Assembly (NCBI RefSeq): GCF_900411315.1
Contig: NZ_LS990887.1
Span: 304,381-368,380 of the forward strand
Direction: 5' to 3'
From: Corynebacterium senegalense
GTDB lineage: Bacteria > Actinomycetota > Actinomycetes > Mycobacteriales > Mycobacteriaceae
DNA: 64,000 nt
Shown here: positions 50,739-59,885 of the stretch, in pieces
Numbering within the stretch: position 1 is the stretch's first letter
Layout of the letters: every line of letters starts with the position of its first letter
Made by a program: the position numbers and the translations under genes
Notes under the pieces: generated by a model
Told to the model about the DNA's origin: nothing
Seen by the model: the letters and a program-made list of their open reading frames with translations, nothing else
Database searches by the model: none

Positions 50739-51326
50739 CTAGACGCTCGGCTTGAACGCGGGGCGGCGGGCCTCGAAGTCCTCGATCGCGCCCTCGTCGC
50801 GCAGCGTGAGCCCGATGTCGTCGAGACCCTCCATGAGGCGCCAGCGCGTGTAGTCGTCGACGTCGAAGGTGTAGGTCGACTCCCCCACGGTGACCGTGCG
50901 GTCCTCCAGCGAGACCGTGACCTCCTGGCCCGGGTGCTGCTCGAGCTGCTTCCAGATCAGCTCGATGTCGGACTCGCTCATCAGGCCGGCGAGCAGCCCC
51001 GCCTTGCCCGCGTTGCCGCGGAAGATGTCGGCGAAGCGCGGGCTGAACACGGCGCGGAAGCCGTAGTCGCCCAGCGCCCAGACCGCGTGCTCGCGCGAGG
51101 AACCGGTGCCGAAGTCGGTGCCCGCGAAGAGCACGGAGCCGTCGCGGTAGGCGTCCTGGTTGAGCACGAAGTCGGGTTCGCTGTCGCGCCAGTTGGAAAA
51201 CAGGCCGTCCTCGAAGCCCGTGCGGGAGACGCGCTTGAGGTAGCGGGCGGGGATGATCTGGTCGGTGTCGACGTTGGAGCGGGTCAGGGGAACCCCGACG
51301 CCGGTGTGCGTGGTGAACTTCTCCAT
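50739..51326 (-). CDS. leuD: 3-isopropylmalate dehydratase small subunit
   Basis: LeuD is the swivel-domain subunit of isopropylmalate isomerase, which moves the hydroxyl in leucine synthesis. The 195 aa protein shows [20 protein letters not shown] and [18 protein letters not shown]. It lies 12 bp after leuC, is co-transcribed with it and is probably under LtbR control. Confidence 0.97.
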   Translation of the reverse strand: MEKFTTHTGVGVPLTRSNVDTDQIIPARYLKRVSRTGFEDGLFSNWRDSEPDFVLNQDAYRDGSVLFAGTDFGTGSSREHAVWALGDYGFRAVFSPRFADIFRGNAGKAGLLAGLMSESDIELIWKQLEQHPGQEVTVSLEDRTVTVGESTYTFDVDDYTRWRLMEGLDDIGLTLRDEGAIEDFEARRPAFKPSV

Positions 51327-51338
51327 GGTGGGGCTCCT

Positions 51339-52760
51339 TTACAGGTCTGCGGGGCTGGCCAGGTGGCCGGCGACGGCGGTGGCGGCGGCGACGAGCGGGG
51401 ACACGAGGTGCGTGCGCCCGCCCGGGCCCTGGCGGCCCTCGAAGTTGCGGTTCGAGGTGGACGCGGAGCGCTCCCCCGGCGCCAGCTGGTCCGGGTTCAT
51501 GCCCAGGCACATCGAGCAGCCCGCGGTGCGCCACTCGGCGCCGAAGTCGGTGAAGACCTTGTCCAGGCCCTCTTCCTCCGCCTGCTGCTTGACCATCGTG
51601 GACGAGGGCACGACCATCATGCGGGTGCCCGGGGCGATGGTGCGCCCCTTGAGCACGTCGGCGGCGGCGCGCAGGTCCTCGATGCGCGCGTTCGTGCAGG
51701 AGCCGAGGAAGACGGTGTCGATCTTGATCTCGCGCAGCGGGGTGCCCGGGGTCAGGTCCATGTAGCGCAGCGCCGTCTCGGCGGCGCGCTTGGCGGACTC
51801 GTCGCCGAAGGACTCCGGGTCCGGGACGGACTCGGCCAGCGGCAGGCCCTGGCCGGGGTTGGTTCCCCAGGTGACAAACGGGGTCAGGGCGTCGCCGTCG
51901 ATCTCGACGACCGTGTCGAACTCGGCGCCCTCGTCGGTGGGCAGGGTCTTCCAGTAGGCGACGGCCTCGTCCCAGTCCCGGCCCTTCGGGGCGTACTCGC
52001 GGCCCTCGACGTAGTCGAAGGTCTTCTGGTCGGGCGCGACCATGCCGGCGCGGGCGCCGGCCTCGATGGACATGTTGCAGATGGTCATGCGCGCCTCCAT
52101 CGACAGCTTCTCGATGGCCTCGCCGCGGTACTCGATGATGTGGCCCTGCCCGCCGTTGGTGCCGATCTTGGCGATGATGGCGAGGATGAGGTCCTTCGCG
52201 GTCACACCTTCGCGCAGCTCGCCGGAGACCTCGATGGCCATCGTCTTGAAGGGTTTGAGCGAGAGCGTCTGGGTAGCCATGACGTGCTCGACCTCGGAGG
52301 TGCCGATGCCCATGGCGATCGAGCCGAAGGCGCCGTGGGTGGAGGTGTGGGAGTCACCGCAGACGATCGTCATGCCGGGCTGGGTGATGCCCAGCTGGGG
52401 CCCGACGGTGTGGACGATGCCCTGCTTGACGTCGCCCATGGAATGCAGCTTCACCCCGAACTCCGCGCAGTTCTTGCGCAGCGTCTCCACCTGGGTGCGC
52501 GAGGTCGGCTCCGCGATCTCCAGGAGGTTGCCCGAGGAGATGCCGATGGTGGGCACGTTGTGGTCCTCGGTGGCCAGGTGCAGCTCGGGGTGGCGGATAG
52601 TGCGCCCGGACATGCGCAGCCCGTCGAAGGCCTGCGGGGAGGTGACCTCGTGGAGGAGCTGGAAGTCGATGTAGATGAGATCGGGGTTGCCGTTCTCACC
52701 GGGCGTGACCACGTGGTCGCGCCACACCTTCTCAGCGAGCGTCAGGGGCTTGTCAGCCAT
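51339..52760 (-). CDS. leuC: 3-isopropylmalate dehydratase large subunit
   Basis: LeuC carries the 4Fe-4S cluster of isopropylmalate isomerase. In 473 aa, cluster cysteines are in [12 protein letters not shown] and [22 protein letters not shown] and ATQTL are also conserved. The ATG at 52760 has GAGGAGG about 7 nt upstream. It is divergent from ltbR across 60 bp that hold a palindrome. Confidence 0.97.
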   Translation of the reverse strand: MADKPLTLAEKVWRDHVVTPGENGNPDLIYIDFQLLHEVTSPQAFDGLRMSGRTIRHPELHLATEDHNVPTIGISSGNLLEIAEPTSRTQVETLRKNCAEFGVKLHSMGDVKQGIVHTVGPQLGITQPGMTIVCGDSHTSTHGAFGSIAMGIGTSEVEHVMATQTLSLKPFKTMAIEVSGELREGVTAKDLILAIIAKIGTNGGQGHIIEYRGEAIEKLSMEARMTICNMSIEAGARAGMVAPDQKTFDYVEGREYAPKGRDWDEAVAYWKTLPTDEGAEFDTVVEIDGDALTPFVTWGTNPGQGLPLAESVPDPESFGDESAKRAAETALRYMDLTPGTPLREIKIDTVFLGSCTNARIEDLRAAADVLKGRTIAPGTRMMVVPSSTMVKQQAEEEGLDKVFTDFGAEWRTAGCSMCLGMNPDQLAPGERSASTSNRNFEGRQGPGGRTHLVSPLVAAATAVAGHLASPADL

Positions 52761-52820
52761 CGCGTTCCTCCTCACGTTACCCCGCACATTCCCATGATGC
52801 GGGATGGTAGAATCCATTTC
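52761..52820. promoter_or_regulatory. Shared ltbR/leuCD promoter with palindromic operator candidate
   Basis: CCCGCA (52782-52787) and TGCGGG (52799-52804) form an inverted repeat with an 11-bp spacer in the 60-bp divergent gap. For ltbR, the -10-like TAGAAT (52808-52813) ends 7 nt before its GTG, so the mRNA is probably leaderless. For leuC, the minus-strand TACCAT (about 52805-52810) puts the palindrome at its start site, suiting repression. Confidence 0.55.
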
Positions 52821-53510
52821 GTGAGACAGTATAGCGAAGATTCCGGGATTAAAGTCCTCGATCGCGCAATTGCGATCGTGCGCGCCGTCGCGGCCGGCGA
52901 CAAGACCCTCGCGGCGCTCAGCGCCGACACCGGCCTACCCCGGGCGACCACCCACCGCATCGCCACGGCCCTCGAGACACACCATATCCTCTCCCGCACC
53001 CCCGCCGGGGAGTGGACCGTGGGCACGGCCCTGGCCAGCTACGCCACCCAGACGCCGCCGCAGCTTCTCTCCGCCGCGGAGCCGATCATGCGCGACCTCG
53101 TCGCGGCGACGGGCGAGTCCGTGCAGCTCTACCAGCTCACCGGCGACACCCGCACGTGCATCGCGGCCGAGGAACCGGCCAGCGGCCTGACGTACACGGT
53201 GCCCGTCGGCTCGCAGCTCTCCCTCTCCGCCGGCTCGGCCGCGCGCGTCTACGCCGCATTCGGGCTTATCGACGCCCACCCCTTCCCCGCCGAAGAGCTC
53301 GAGGCGGTCCGCGACAGCGGCCTCGCCGAGTCCGTCGCCGAGCGCGAGGTCGGCCTGGCCAGCGTCTCGGCCCCCATCACGGACGCCGACGGCGCGGTGG
53401 TGGCGGTGCTGTCCATCTCCGGGCCCGTCGAGCGGCTCAGCCCGAGCCCGGCCGCGAAGTGGGGCGCCCAGCTCGGCGAAGCCGCCGCCGCGCTGAGATC
53501 GGCGCTCTAA
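52821..53510 (+). CDS. ltbR: IclR-family regulator, LtbR-like
   Basis: 229 aa. The N-terminal winged helix-turn-helix is at about 8-70 ([36 protein letters not shown]) and the C-terminal IclR effector domain at about 80-229 ([29 protein letters not shown]). In C. glutamicum, LtbR represses leuB and leuCD and affects tryptophan genes; the divergent position beside leuCD supports the same role. It starts on GTG with almost no leader. Its stop overlaps that of the opposing fusion gene by a few bases. Confidence 0.9.
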   Translation: MRQYSEDSGIKVLDRAIAIVRAVAAGDKTLAALSADTGLPRATTHRIATALETHHILSRTPAGEWTVGTALASYATQTPPQLLSAAEPIMRDLVAATGESVQLYQLTGDTRTCIAAEEPASGLTYTVPVGSQLSLSAGSAARVYAAFGLIDAHPFPAEELEAVRDSGLAESVAEREVGLASVSAPITDADGAVVAVLSISGPVERLSPSPAAKWGAQLGEAAAALRSAL

Positions 53511-56260
53511 ACCGGCCGGTCGATCGCGTCGAGCTCGCCGCCCGGCCACACCACGTTCTTGGCCAGGGGGATCTGGTGCGAGGCGGACTCCAGGATGTGC
53601 ATGAAGTAGCCCGCCGTGTTCGGGATCGCGACGATGTCCCCCGCCGCCACGCCGCGGGGGAAGCGCACCTTGCGGCGCAGGATGAGCTCGTCCTCGATGC
53701 AGTAGGCGCCGACGAGGAAGGCCTCCAGCTCCGCCGAGGGCGCGCTGCGCTGGATAAGCAGCGGGTCGACGAGGTAGTCGTCTGAGGTGGTGCGGCACTG
53801 GGTGCGGTTCATGTGCAGGCCGACCAGCGGCACGCCGTCGCTGCGCTCCTTGACGAAGGCGACCTGGGCCAGGATGAGCCCGCAGCCGTCGAGAAGCGAG
53901 CGCCCCGGCTCGAGGTGGAGCCGCAAGCCGCGGGAGGTGAGCGCGTCGCCGAGACCGTCGGCGAGAACCTCGCGCAACCACTCCCCGCGCGTCGGGTGCT
54001 GCCAGTAGGGGTAGGTGGTGCGCAGCGGGTCCGCCTTCCACGTGAAGGGCTCGCCGTAGCCCTCGCGCTGCGTGGCGATGGCCTCGCTCCAGGCGCGCCA
54101 CTGCTCCTCGCTGTCCAGGTAGCTCATCGGCACCCCGCCGCCGAGGTCGATGAACTGCGGCGAGTGCCCCGCGTGGCGCAGCGCGTCGGTCAGGCCGATC
54201 GCCTCGGCCAGCGCGGCGCGCCGGTCCGCGGCCGCGTAACCGTGCAGGTGGACGTGGACGCCGACCACGCGAACGTTGTCCACCGGCTGGTCGAGGTGCT
54301 CGGCCCAGGCAGCGAAGCGCTCCCCGAAGCGGGTCGGCGGCATCATCTCCGGGTCCGGGGCCAGGCGCGGCGCCACCAGCGCGGGCGCGCCGGATGCCAG
54401 CGCGGCGATCCGGTCGTACTCGTCCCGGCTGTCGGCGGAGATGACCACGCCGCCCTCGACGGCGAGCCGCAGCAGCGCGTCGGTCTTCACCGCCGCCGAG
54501 AGGATGATGCGCTCGCCGGGCACGCCACAGGCGAGCACCTGACGCAGCTCGTTCTCGCTGGCCACGTCGACACCGTGGCCGGCGTCACGGACGGTGTCCA
54601 CGAAGGTCAGAGCCTTGTTCGCCTTGCGGGCGTAGAAGACCCTGAGGTCGACGCCCTCGCCCGCCGCGGCATCGACGAGCTCCTCGACGTTGCGCAGCAT
54701 GGGCGCGGCGTCGAGGATGTTGACGGGGCTGGAGTAGGCGTCGAGAAGCCCCTGGGCCATGCGAGCGTCGCCCACCAGCTCCCGGGCCCAGGGCTCCAGG
54801 CGGGCCTCGAGGGGCGGCAGGCCGTGCACTCGCTCCGGGTCGGCCAGCGCGGCGCGGGTTACGCGACGCGCCCACGCGGGGATGACCTCGTGCTCGCCTC
54901 GGCGCAGCGTGTCGTGCCCGAGGATCCACCCCTCGCTCACCCTGCCGGCGGCGGCGATGTGGCGCTGGCCCGCGAGGGTGCCGTCGCGTTCGACCACGAG
55001 CGAGCCGGTCTCCGGGTGCTCCCTGCCGACGCCCCGGCGCACCAGCTCCGCCTCGAGCGTGCTCTCGACGAGTCCGGGCGGGGCGTTGACGGCGTCGATG
55101 ACGGCGGTGGCGCCGACCTCACCGGCAAGCTGCGCCAGGTCCTCGTCTCCTCGCCCGAGCAGGTCCGTGCGGATGCGCCCGGAGTCGATGAGGGCGAGCA
55201 CCTCCCTCGCCGTAGCGGCCGGCGGACCGAAGGCGACGCGCTCGAGGGTGCGGGTGAGCCGGCCGAAGCGCTCGCCGCCGAGGGAGTCGCGGCCGCCGAA
55301 GGAGGAGCGCTCGATCACCGCGTCGTAGGCGGCGCGGAAGGCGTAGCCCACCGCCGCCGCGGGCGTCCAGGCGCGCTCGCCGAGTGCGACCCCGAGGGAG
55401 GCGCGCAGGTCCTCGACGGGGTCCGCGCCGTCCTCGCCGTCCAGCACCGCGCGAACGCCCGCCTCGTCCGGGCCGGCCCCGGCCACGGCGAGGACCTCGC
55501 CGGAGAACTCGACGAGCGCCTCGTACACGTCTCCGAAACCCTCCGCAGTGCGGATGTGCTCCCGCGCGAGCGTCAGCGCCGGGCCGAGCTGGGCCGCGGC
55601 GTCGTCGGGCAGGTAGGCCTTGACATCCATGAACCGCCCGCCCCGGGTCAGCGGGTAGAACACCGCGGCCCGGGCGTGGCGCACGACGTCGATGAAGGTC
55701 AAGGCGGCACCCCTGACTATCGCGGTGTCCTCCTCGGTCACCGCGTCCAGGTCGCCGGGGGCGAAGGCGCTGAGGACCTTGCCCACGCCCTCGACGCCGC
55801 CGTGGGTCAGGGCGCCGGGCCAGTCGCGGGCGTGGCCGGTGGTGAGCAGGGCTTCGTCGTAAAGCGTGCCCTCGACCTCGACCCCCTCCCCGGCGGGGGT
55901 GAGCTCGCACACCCGCGCGTCCACGAAGCGCAGCGAGCACGACCGGGGGACGTGCGCTGCGAGCGCGGCCCACGAGGCGGCGAGGAAGCGGCCGACCTCG
56001 CGGCGCGGCGGGAAGGTGTCGCCCGCCCCGCGCCACTCGTTGAACGTCCCGAGGTGCGTCTCCACGACCTCCGAGGGGACGTTGAGCAGCCACTGGGAGG
56101 GCAGACCCGGCTGGTAGGCGCCCGGCCCACTCGCGCCGCTGACGGGGCCATCGTTGTAGACGTCCAGCTCGATCGCCGCGCCGCGCTCGCGCGCCCTGGC
56201 CATGAGTTCCTCCGCGGCCCACAGCCCGCGCGGGCCGGCCCCGATGATCGCTACCCTCAT
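53507..56260 (-). CDS. Fusion: FAD/NAD(P)-binding domain + type III PLP decarboxylase (SbnH-like)
   Basis: 917 aa. Residues 1-480 are an FAD/NAD(P)-binding unit (NAD_binding_9 type): AIIGAGPRGLWAAEEL, GAYQPGLPSQWLLNVPSE and LLTTGHARDWPG. Residues 500-917 are an alanine-racemase-fold decarboxylase of the ornithine/diaminopimelate/SbnH group: PLP lysine K546 in FYARKANKA, HVHLHGY, DLGGGVP, LEPGRSLLDG and catalytic-type C854 in GAYCIEDELI. The start overlaps the upstream SbnA-like stop as TGATG, so both are made together. I infer a two-step pathway: condensation by SbnA-like, then oxidation and decarboxylation by this protein. Substrate unproven; no siderophore synthetase is adjacent. Confidence 0.82.
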   Translation of the reverse strand: MRVAIIGAGPRGLWAAEELMARARERGAAIELDVYNDGPVSGASGPGAYQPGLPSQWLLNVPSEVVETHLGTFNEWRGAGDTFPPRREVGRFLAASWAALAAHVPRSCSLRFVDARVCELTPAGEGVEVEGTLYDEALLTTGHARDWPGALTHGGVEGVGKVLSAFAPGDLDAVTEEDTAIVRGAALTFIDVVRHARAAVFYPLTRGGRFMDVKAYLPDDAAAQLGPALTLAREHIRTAEGFGDVYEALVEFSGEVLAVAGAGPDEAGVRAVLDGEDGADPVEDLRASLGVALGERAWTPAAAVGYAFRAAYDAVIERSSFGGRDSLGGERFGRLTRTLERVAFGPPAATAREVLALIDSGRIRTDLLGRGDEDLAQLAGEVGATAVIDAVNAPPGLVESTLEAELVRRGVGREHPETGSLVVERDGTLAGQRHIAAAGRVSEGWILGHDTLRRGEHEVIPAWARRVTRAALADPERVHGLPPLEARLEPWARELVGDARMAQGLLDAYSSPVNILDAAPMLRNVEELVDAAAGEGVDLRVFYARKANKALTFVDTVRDAGHGVDVASENELRQVLACGVPGERIILSAAVKTDALLRLAVEGGVVISADSRDEYDRIAALASGAPALVAPRLAPDPEMMPPTRFGERFAAWAEHLDQPVDNVRVVGVHVHLHGYAAADRRAALAEAIGLTDALRHAGHSPQFIDLGGGVPMSYLDSEEQWRAWSEAIATQREGYGEPFTWKADPLRTTYPYWQHPTRGEWLREVLADGLGDALTSRGLRLHLEPGRSLLDGCGLILAQVAFVKERSDGVPLVGLHMNRTQCRTTSDDYLVDPLLIQRSAPSAELEAFLVGAYCIEDELILRRKVRFPRGVAAGDIVAIPNTAGYFMHILESASHQIPLAKNVVWPGGELDAIDRPV

Positions 56261-57210
56261 CAGTTCACGTTCCTTTCCACCCATTCGTCGTTGTAGATCG
56301 TATCCAGGTACGCGCGGCCGTCGTCGTGGAAGACCGCCACGATCTCCGCGCCCTCGTTCTCGCGCGCGAGCTTCTCGACGCCCACGCACACCGCCCCGCC
56401 GGAGGCGCCGGGCAAAAAGCCCGTCGCCCGGGCGCAGCGTCGCGCCGCTGCCACCGCGTCGCGCGCGTTGACCCGGATCACCTCGTCGGGCACGGTCTCA
56501 CGCGACAGCTCGGTGACAACGCCTGCCCCGTAGCCGGGGAGGATACGCTCGCCCCGGGCGCCGCCGAAGAGGACGGAGCCCTCCGCGTCGACGGCGACGG
56601 CGCGGGTGGGCAGCCCGTTCTCGCGGATGTGGCGGACACACCCGCCGATGGTGCCGGTGGTGCTCACGGCGACGACGAGGATGTCGGGCGCGTGGCCGAG
56701 TTGCTCGACGATCTCGCGCATCGTCCCCTCGCTGTGGGCGCGGAAGGCCGCGCGGTTGGAGTATTGGTCGAGGTTGAGGCCGCCGAGCTCGTCGATGAGA
56801 CGCCCCACCAGCGCGCGTCGCGCGGTCAGCCAGTCCCCCGTCTCCGGGTCGGGCTCCTCGACCGGGTGGATGTGCGCGCCGAGGGCGCGCATGTGGGCGA
56901 GCGTGGCCTGGTTGGTGCGCGGGTCGACAACGCAGTGGAACTCCCACCCGCCGACGGCCGCCTCGCGGGCCAGGGCCACGCCCAGGTTTCCGGAGCTCGA
57001 CTCCACCACGACGCTGCCCGGGCCGAGCACGCCGCGCTCGTGGGCGTCGGCGACGAGGGCGCGGGCGGTGCGGTCCTTGGCGCTGCCGCCGGGGTTGAAG
57101 GACTCGAGTTTGGCCCAGACCCGGGCGTTCCCGCCGCCGAGCTCGGGAAGGGGGACGAGGGGCGTGCCGCCGACGGCGGCGAGCAGGCCCGGGGACGATT
57201 CAGAACGCAT
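56260..57210 (-). CDS. SbnA-like PLP synthase (2,3-diaminopropionate type)
   Basis: 316 aa fold-type II PLP enzyme of the cysteine synthase superfamily. The PLP lysine is K45 in NPGGSAKDRTAR, followed by ESSSGNLGVALA and VSTTGTIGGCVRH. These segments resemble Staphylococcus SbnA, which joins O-phosphoserine and glutamate to ACEGA, more than O-acetylserine sulfhydrylases. In staphyloferrin B synthesis SbnB then releases 2,3-diaminopropionate; no sbnB is present here. The downstream fused FAD/decarboxylase overlaps by 1 nt. An ordinary cysteine synthase role is the main alternative. Confidence 0.8.
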   Translation of the reverse strand: MRSESSPGLLAAVGGTPLVPLPELGGGNARVWAKLESFNPGGSAKDRTARALVADAHERGVLGPGSVVVESSSGNLGVALAREAAVGGWEFHCVVDPRTNQATLAHMRALGAHIHPVEEPDPETGDWLTARRALVGRLIDELGGLNLDQYSNRAAFRAHSEGTMREIVEQLGHAPDILVVAVSTTGTIGGCVRHIRENGLPTRAVAVDAEGSVLFGGARGERILPGYGAGVVTELSRETVPDEVIRVNARDAVAAARRCARATGFLPGASGGAVCVGVEKLARENEGAEIVAVFHDDGRAYLDTIYNDEWVERNVN

Positions 57211-57293
57211 GAACGCCAGCTTATGCGTTTCGGGCCCGGCGGGGCCGCCGCGGGGCGTTTCCCTAACGCGCCATTCGAGGGTACGCTCGCCAC

Positions 57294-59885
57294 GTGAGAA
57301 AAAGCGGGCAGATTCTTGGACGGGACATTGGTCGCCTGCTGCGCGTTCCCCGGGCCTTCATCATCATCGTCGGCGTGCTGATCACCCCCGCGCTCTACGC
57401 GTGGTTCAACATCAACGCCTTCTGGGACCCCTACGCCCAGACCCAAAACATCCGCATCGCGGTGGTCAACAACGACCGTGGCGCCTCCGCCGAGCGCGTC
57501 GGCGAGGTTGACGTCGGCGACCAGATCACCGAGCAGCTCAAGGGCAACGACAAGATCGGGTGGGTGTTCCTCCCCGAGGACGAGGCCCGCGACGGGCTCA
57601 TGCGCGGCGACTACTACGCCATGTTCCTCATCCCGCCCGAATTCAGCGAGGACCTGCTGAGCCTGGTGAGCGGCACCTACACGCAGCCGGTGCTGGAGTA
57701 CTACGTCAACGAGAAGAGCAACGGCGTCACCCCCTCGATCACCGACGCGGGCGCCTCCGCTGTCGACGCAGCCGTGTCCGAGGCCTTCAAGAAGAAGGTC
57801 GGCGAGGCTGCGGCGACCGAGCTGCGTAACACGGGCTACACCCTCCGCGACGGCGCCGAGGAGGCCCGCGGCAAGACCTCCGGGAGCTTCGCCCAGGTCG
57901 CCGCCGACCTCGACGCCGCCCAGGGGCGGGTGGCCACGATGAACCAGAGCATCAGCGGGGCGCGCCCGGTCGTCGCCGAGCTGAACACCCTCGTCGGCTC
58001 CGTCGACGACACCCTCGGGTCCGTGGACTCCTCCCTCGGGGAGGTCGAAGGGATCATCGCCGAGCTACAGAAGTCCTCCGCCGGGTTCAGCGCGGACACC
58101 TCCACCGCGCTCGTCGAGTCCACCAACGCGCTCAGCCTCGGCGCCGCCTCCGCCAACGCCTCCATCGCGGGGGCGACGGACCAGCTCGGCACCGCCCAGG
58201 GGCGGGTGCGCTCCGCCGTCGGCGAGGTCGACGGCGTGGTCAAGCAGGGCGAGTCTGCCGTCGCGCAGCTGCGCGCCCTGTCGGCCGGGGCGGCCCTGTC
58301 GCCCGAGGTCCGCGCTCAGCTCGACGCCGCGGCCGGCGCGCTGGAGGAGCGCACCGCCGCCTCCCGCACCGTCCTCGACGGCCTGAACGACGTGGACCGC
58401 AGCACGGGCGCTGCGTTGGCGTCGATAGGCGAGCTCGGCGACTCCCTCGAGGCCGCGACCGCCGACTCCAACGCCGCAGCGCGCGCCGCAAGCACGCAGC
58501 TCGGCGAGTCCGTGCCCGCGATCAACGCTTCGCTCGCCCAGGCCTCCGGCAGCGTTGCCTCCGTGCGCGGCGCGCTGAGCAGCCAGCGTGCCCTGCGTGA
58601 GGAGACAACCTCCCTGCTCGCCGGGGTGGACAACCAGCTCGCGGCCAGCCTCGGCATCCTCGACGAGGTCTCGGGCAATCTCGGCACGCTTGCCGACGGC
58701 GCCCGCTCCGCCCAGGCCGACATCAACGCTCTCCTGGCCACCTCCGATTCGGAGACCCTCAACACGGTGACGAACCTCAACTCGGCGAAGATCGGCGAGT
58801 ATATCTCCTCACCCGTGACCGTCGAGCAGCAGGCCGTCTTCCCCACCGAGAACTACGGCAGCTCCATGGCCTCCTTCTTCACCAACCTGGCCCTGTGGAT
58901 CGGCGCGTTCGTGCTGACGATCATCTTCCGCGTCGAGGTCGACACCGAGGGCTTCCGCCGCCTCACCGTCGGCCAAGCCTACCTCGGCCGCTTCCTCCTC
59001 TTCGCCACGCTCTCGGTGCTCCAGGCCGTCGTGGTGACGCTCGGCAACGTGGCCTTCGGGGTGCAGATGCAGTCCGTCACGGCCTTCCTCGCCACCGCAA
59101 TCGCCATCGGGGTCGCCTACACGGGGATCATCTACTCCATCGTCTCCGCGCTCGGCCACATTGGCCGCGGCATCGCCGTCTTCCTCGTCGTCATCCAGAT
59201 CCCGGGCGCGTCGGGCCTCTACCCCATCGAGCTCATGCCCGGCTTCTTCCGCCGCATCTACCCCTTCCTCCCCTTCCGCTACGGCATCGACGCGATGCGC
59301 GAGACCATCGCCGGGTTCTACGGCCATCACTACCTCCGCTTTTTGGCGACGCTTCTCGCCATGTCCGCCGCGGCCTTCGCCCTGGGGTGGCTGTTCCGAC
59401 TCACCTCCTCGCACGCCAACCTCCTGTTCAACCGCCAGCTCGCGCGCACGAACCTGATCACCAACGAGAAGGTGGAGGTCATGGGCTCGCCCTACCGCGC
59501 GTCCGACATCATGGCCGCCCTGTCGGACCGGGATGAGTTCCGCGGGGGCGTCGAGAAGCGGGCGCGGATGCTGCGGGAGAACTACCGCACCCTCATCTTC
59601 GGCGGGATCGGCGCGGGCGTTGTCGGCATCGCCATCATCACCCTGCTCACCATGCTCCTGCCCACCGACAAGACGATCATGCTGGCCATCGTCGTCGCCT
59701 GGTCGCTGCTGGTCATCCTCTACCTCGGCGCGGTGGAGTACCTCACGCAGAGCCTCGTCGACGCCGAACAGGTCTCGCGCCTCGGCGAGGCCGAGCTGCG
59801 CGACGCCGTGATCCACCGCCACGACTCCGCCGGCACCAGCGTCACCATCGGGCCCGCGGACGCCGAAAGCGAGGACACCAAGTGA
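57294..59885 (+). CDS. YhgE/Pip-family membrane protein (large, 863 aa)
   Basis: The N-terminal transmembrane helix (about 18-40, FIIIVGVLITPALYAWFN) is followed by a long extracytoplasmic, Ser/Ala-rich coiled region (about 60-520), then about six C-terminal helices of the ABC-2 permease type (AVVVTLGNVAFG, QIPGASGLYPIELMPGFFRRI). This is the YhgE/Pip layout, related to phage receptor Pip and to EsaA of type VII secretion. The GTG follows TACGCT by 6 nt (leaderless). It overlaps the next gene (GTGA) and diverges from the SbnA-like gene across 83 bp. Confidence 0.9.
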   Translation: MRKSGQILGRDIGRLLRVPRAFIIIVGVLITPALYAWFNINAFWDPYAQTQNIRIAVVNNDRGASAERVGEVDVGDQITEQLKGNDKIGWVFLPEDEARDGLMRGDYYAMFLIPPEFSEDLLSLVSGTYTQPVLEYYVNEKSNGVTPSITDAGASAVDAAVSEAFKKKVGEAAATELRNTGYTLRDGAEEARGKTSGSFAQVAADLDAAQGRVATMNQSISGARPVVAELNTLVGSVDDTLGSVDSSLGEVEGIIAELQKSSAGFSADTSTALVESTNALSLGAASANASIAGATDQLGTAQGRVRSAVGEVDGVVKQGESAVAQLRALSAGAALSPEVRAQLDAAAGALEERTAASRTVLDGLNDVDRSTGAALASIGELGDSLEAATADSNAAARAASTQLGESVPAINASLAQASGSVASVRGALSSQRALREETTSLLAGVDNQLAASLGILDEVSGNLGTLADGARSAQADINALLATSDSETLNTVTNLNSAKIGEYISSPVTVEQQAVFPTENYGSSMASFFTNLALWIGAFVLTIIFRVEVDTEGFRRLTVGQAYLGRFLLFATLSVLQAVVVTLGNVAFGVQMQSVTAFLATAIAIGVAYTGIIYSIVSALGHIGRGIAVFLVVIQIPGASGLYPIELMPGFFRRIYPFLPFRYGIDAMRETIAGFYGHHYLRFLATLLAMSAAAFALGWLFRLTSSHANLLFNRQLARTNLITNEKVEVMGSPYRASDIMAALSDRDEFRGGVEKRARMLRENYRTLIFGGIGAGVVGIAIITLLTMLLPTDKTIMLAIVVAWSLLVILYLGAVEYLTQSLVDAEQVSRLGEAELRDAVIHRHDSAGTSVTIGPADAESEDTK

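Noticed and set aside
53813..56296. Plus-strand frame of 827 codons opposite the FAD-decarboxylase fusion
   Set aside because: Antisense shadow; Ala/Gly/Val/Arg-rich with no domain signature, while the minus-strand protein has complete catalytic motifs.
56260..57210. Simple annotation as cysteine synthase
   Set aside because: The VSTTGTIGGC segment and coupling to a decarboxylase fit SbnA better; the plain synthase role is kept as an alternative.
57211..57293. DtxR iron box between the SbnA-like and YhgE/Pip genes
   Set aside because: No sequence close to the TTAGGTTAGC-type palindrome is present, so iron control cannot be claimed.
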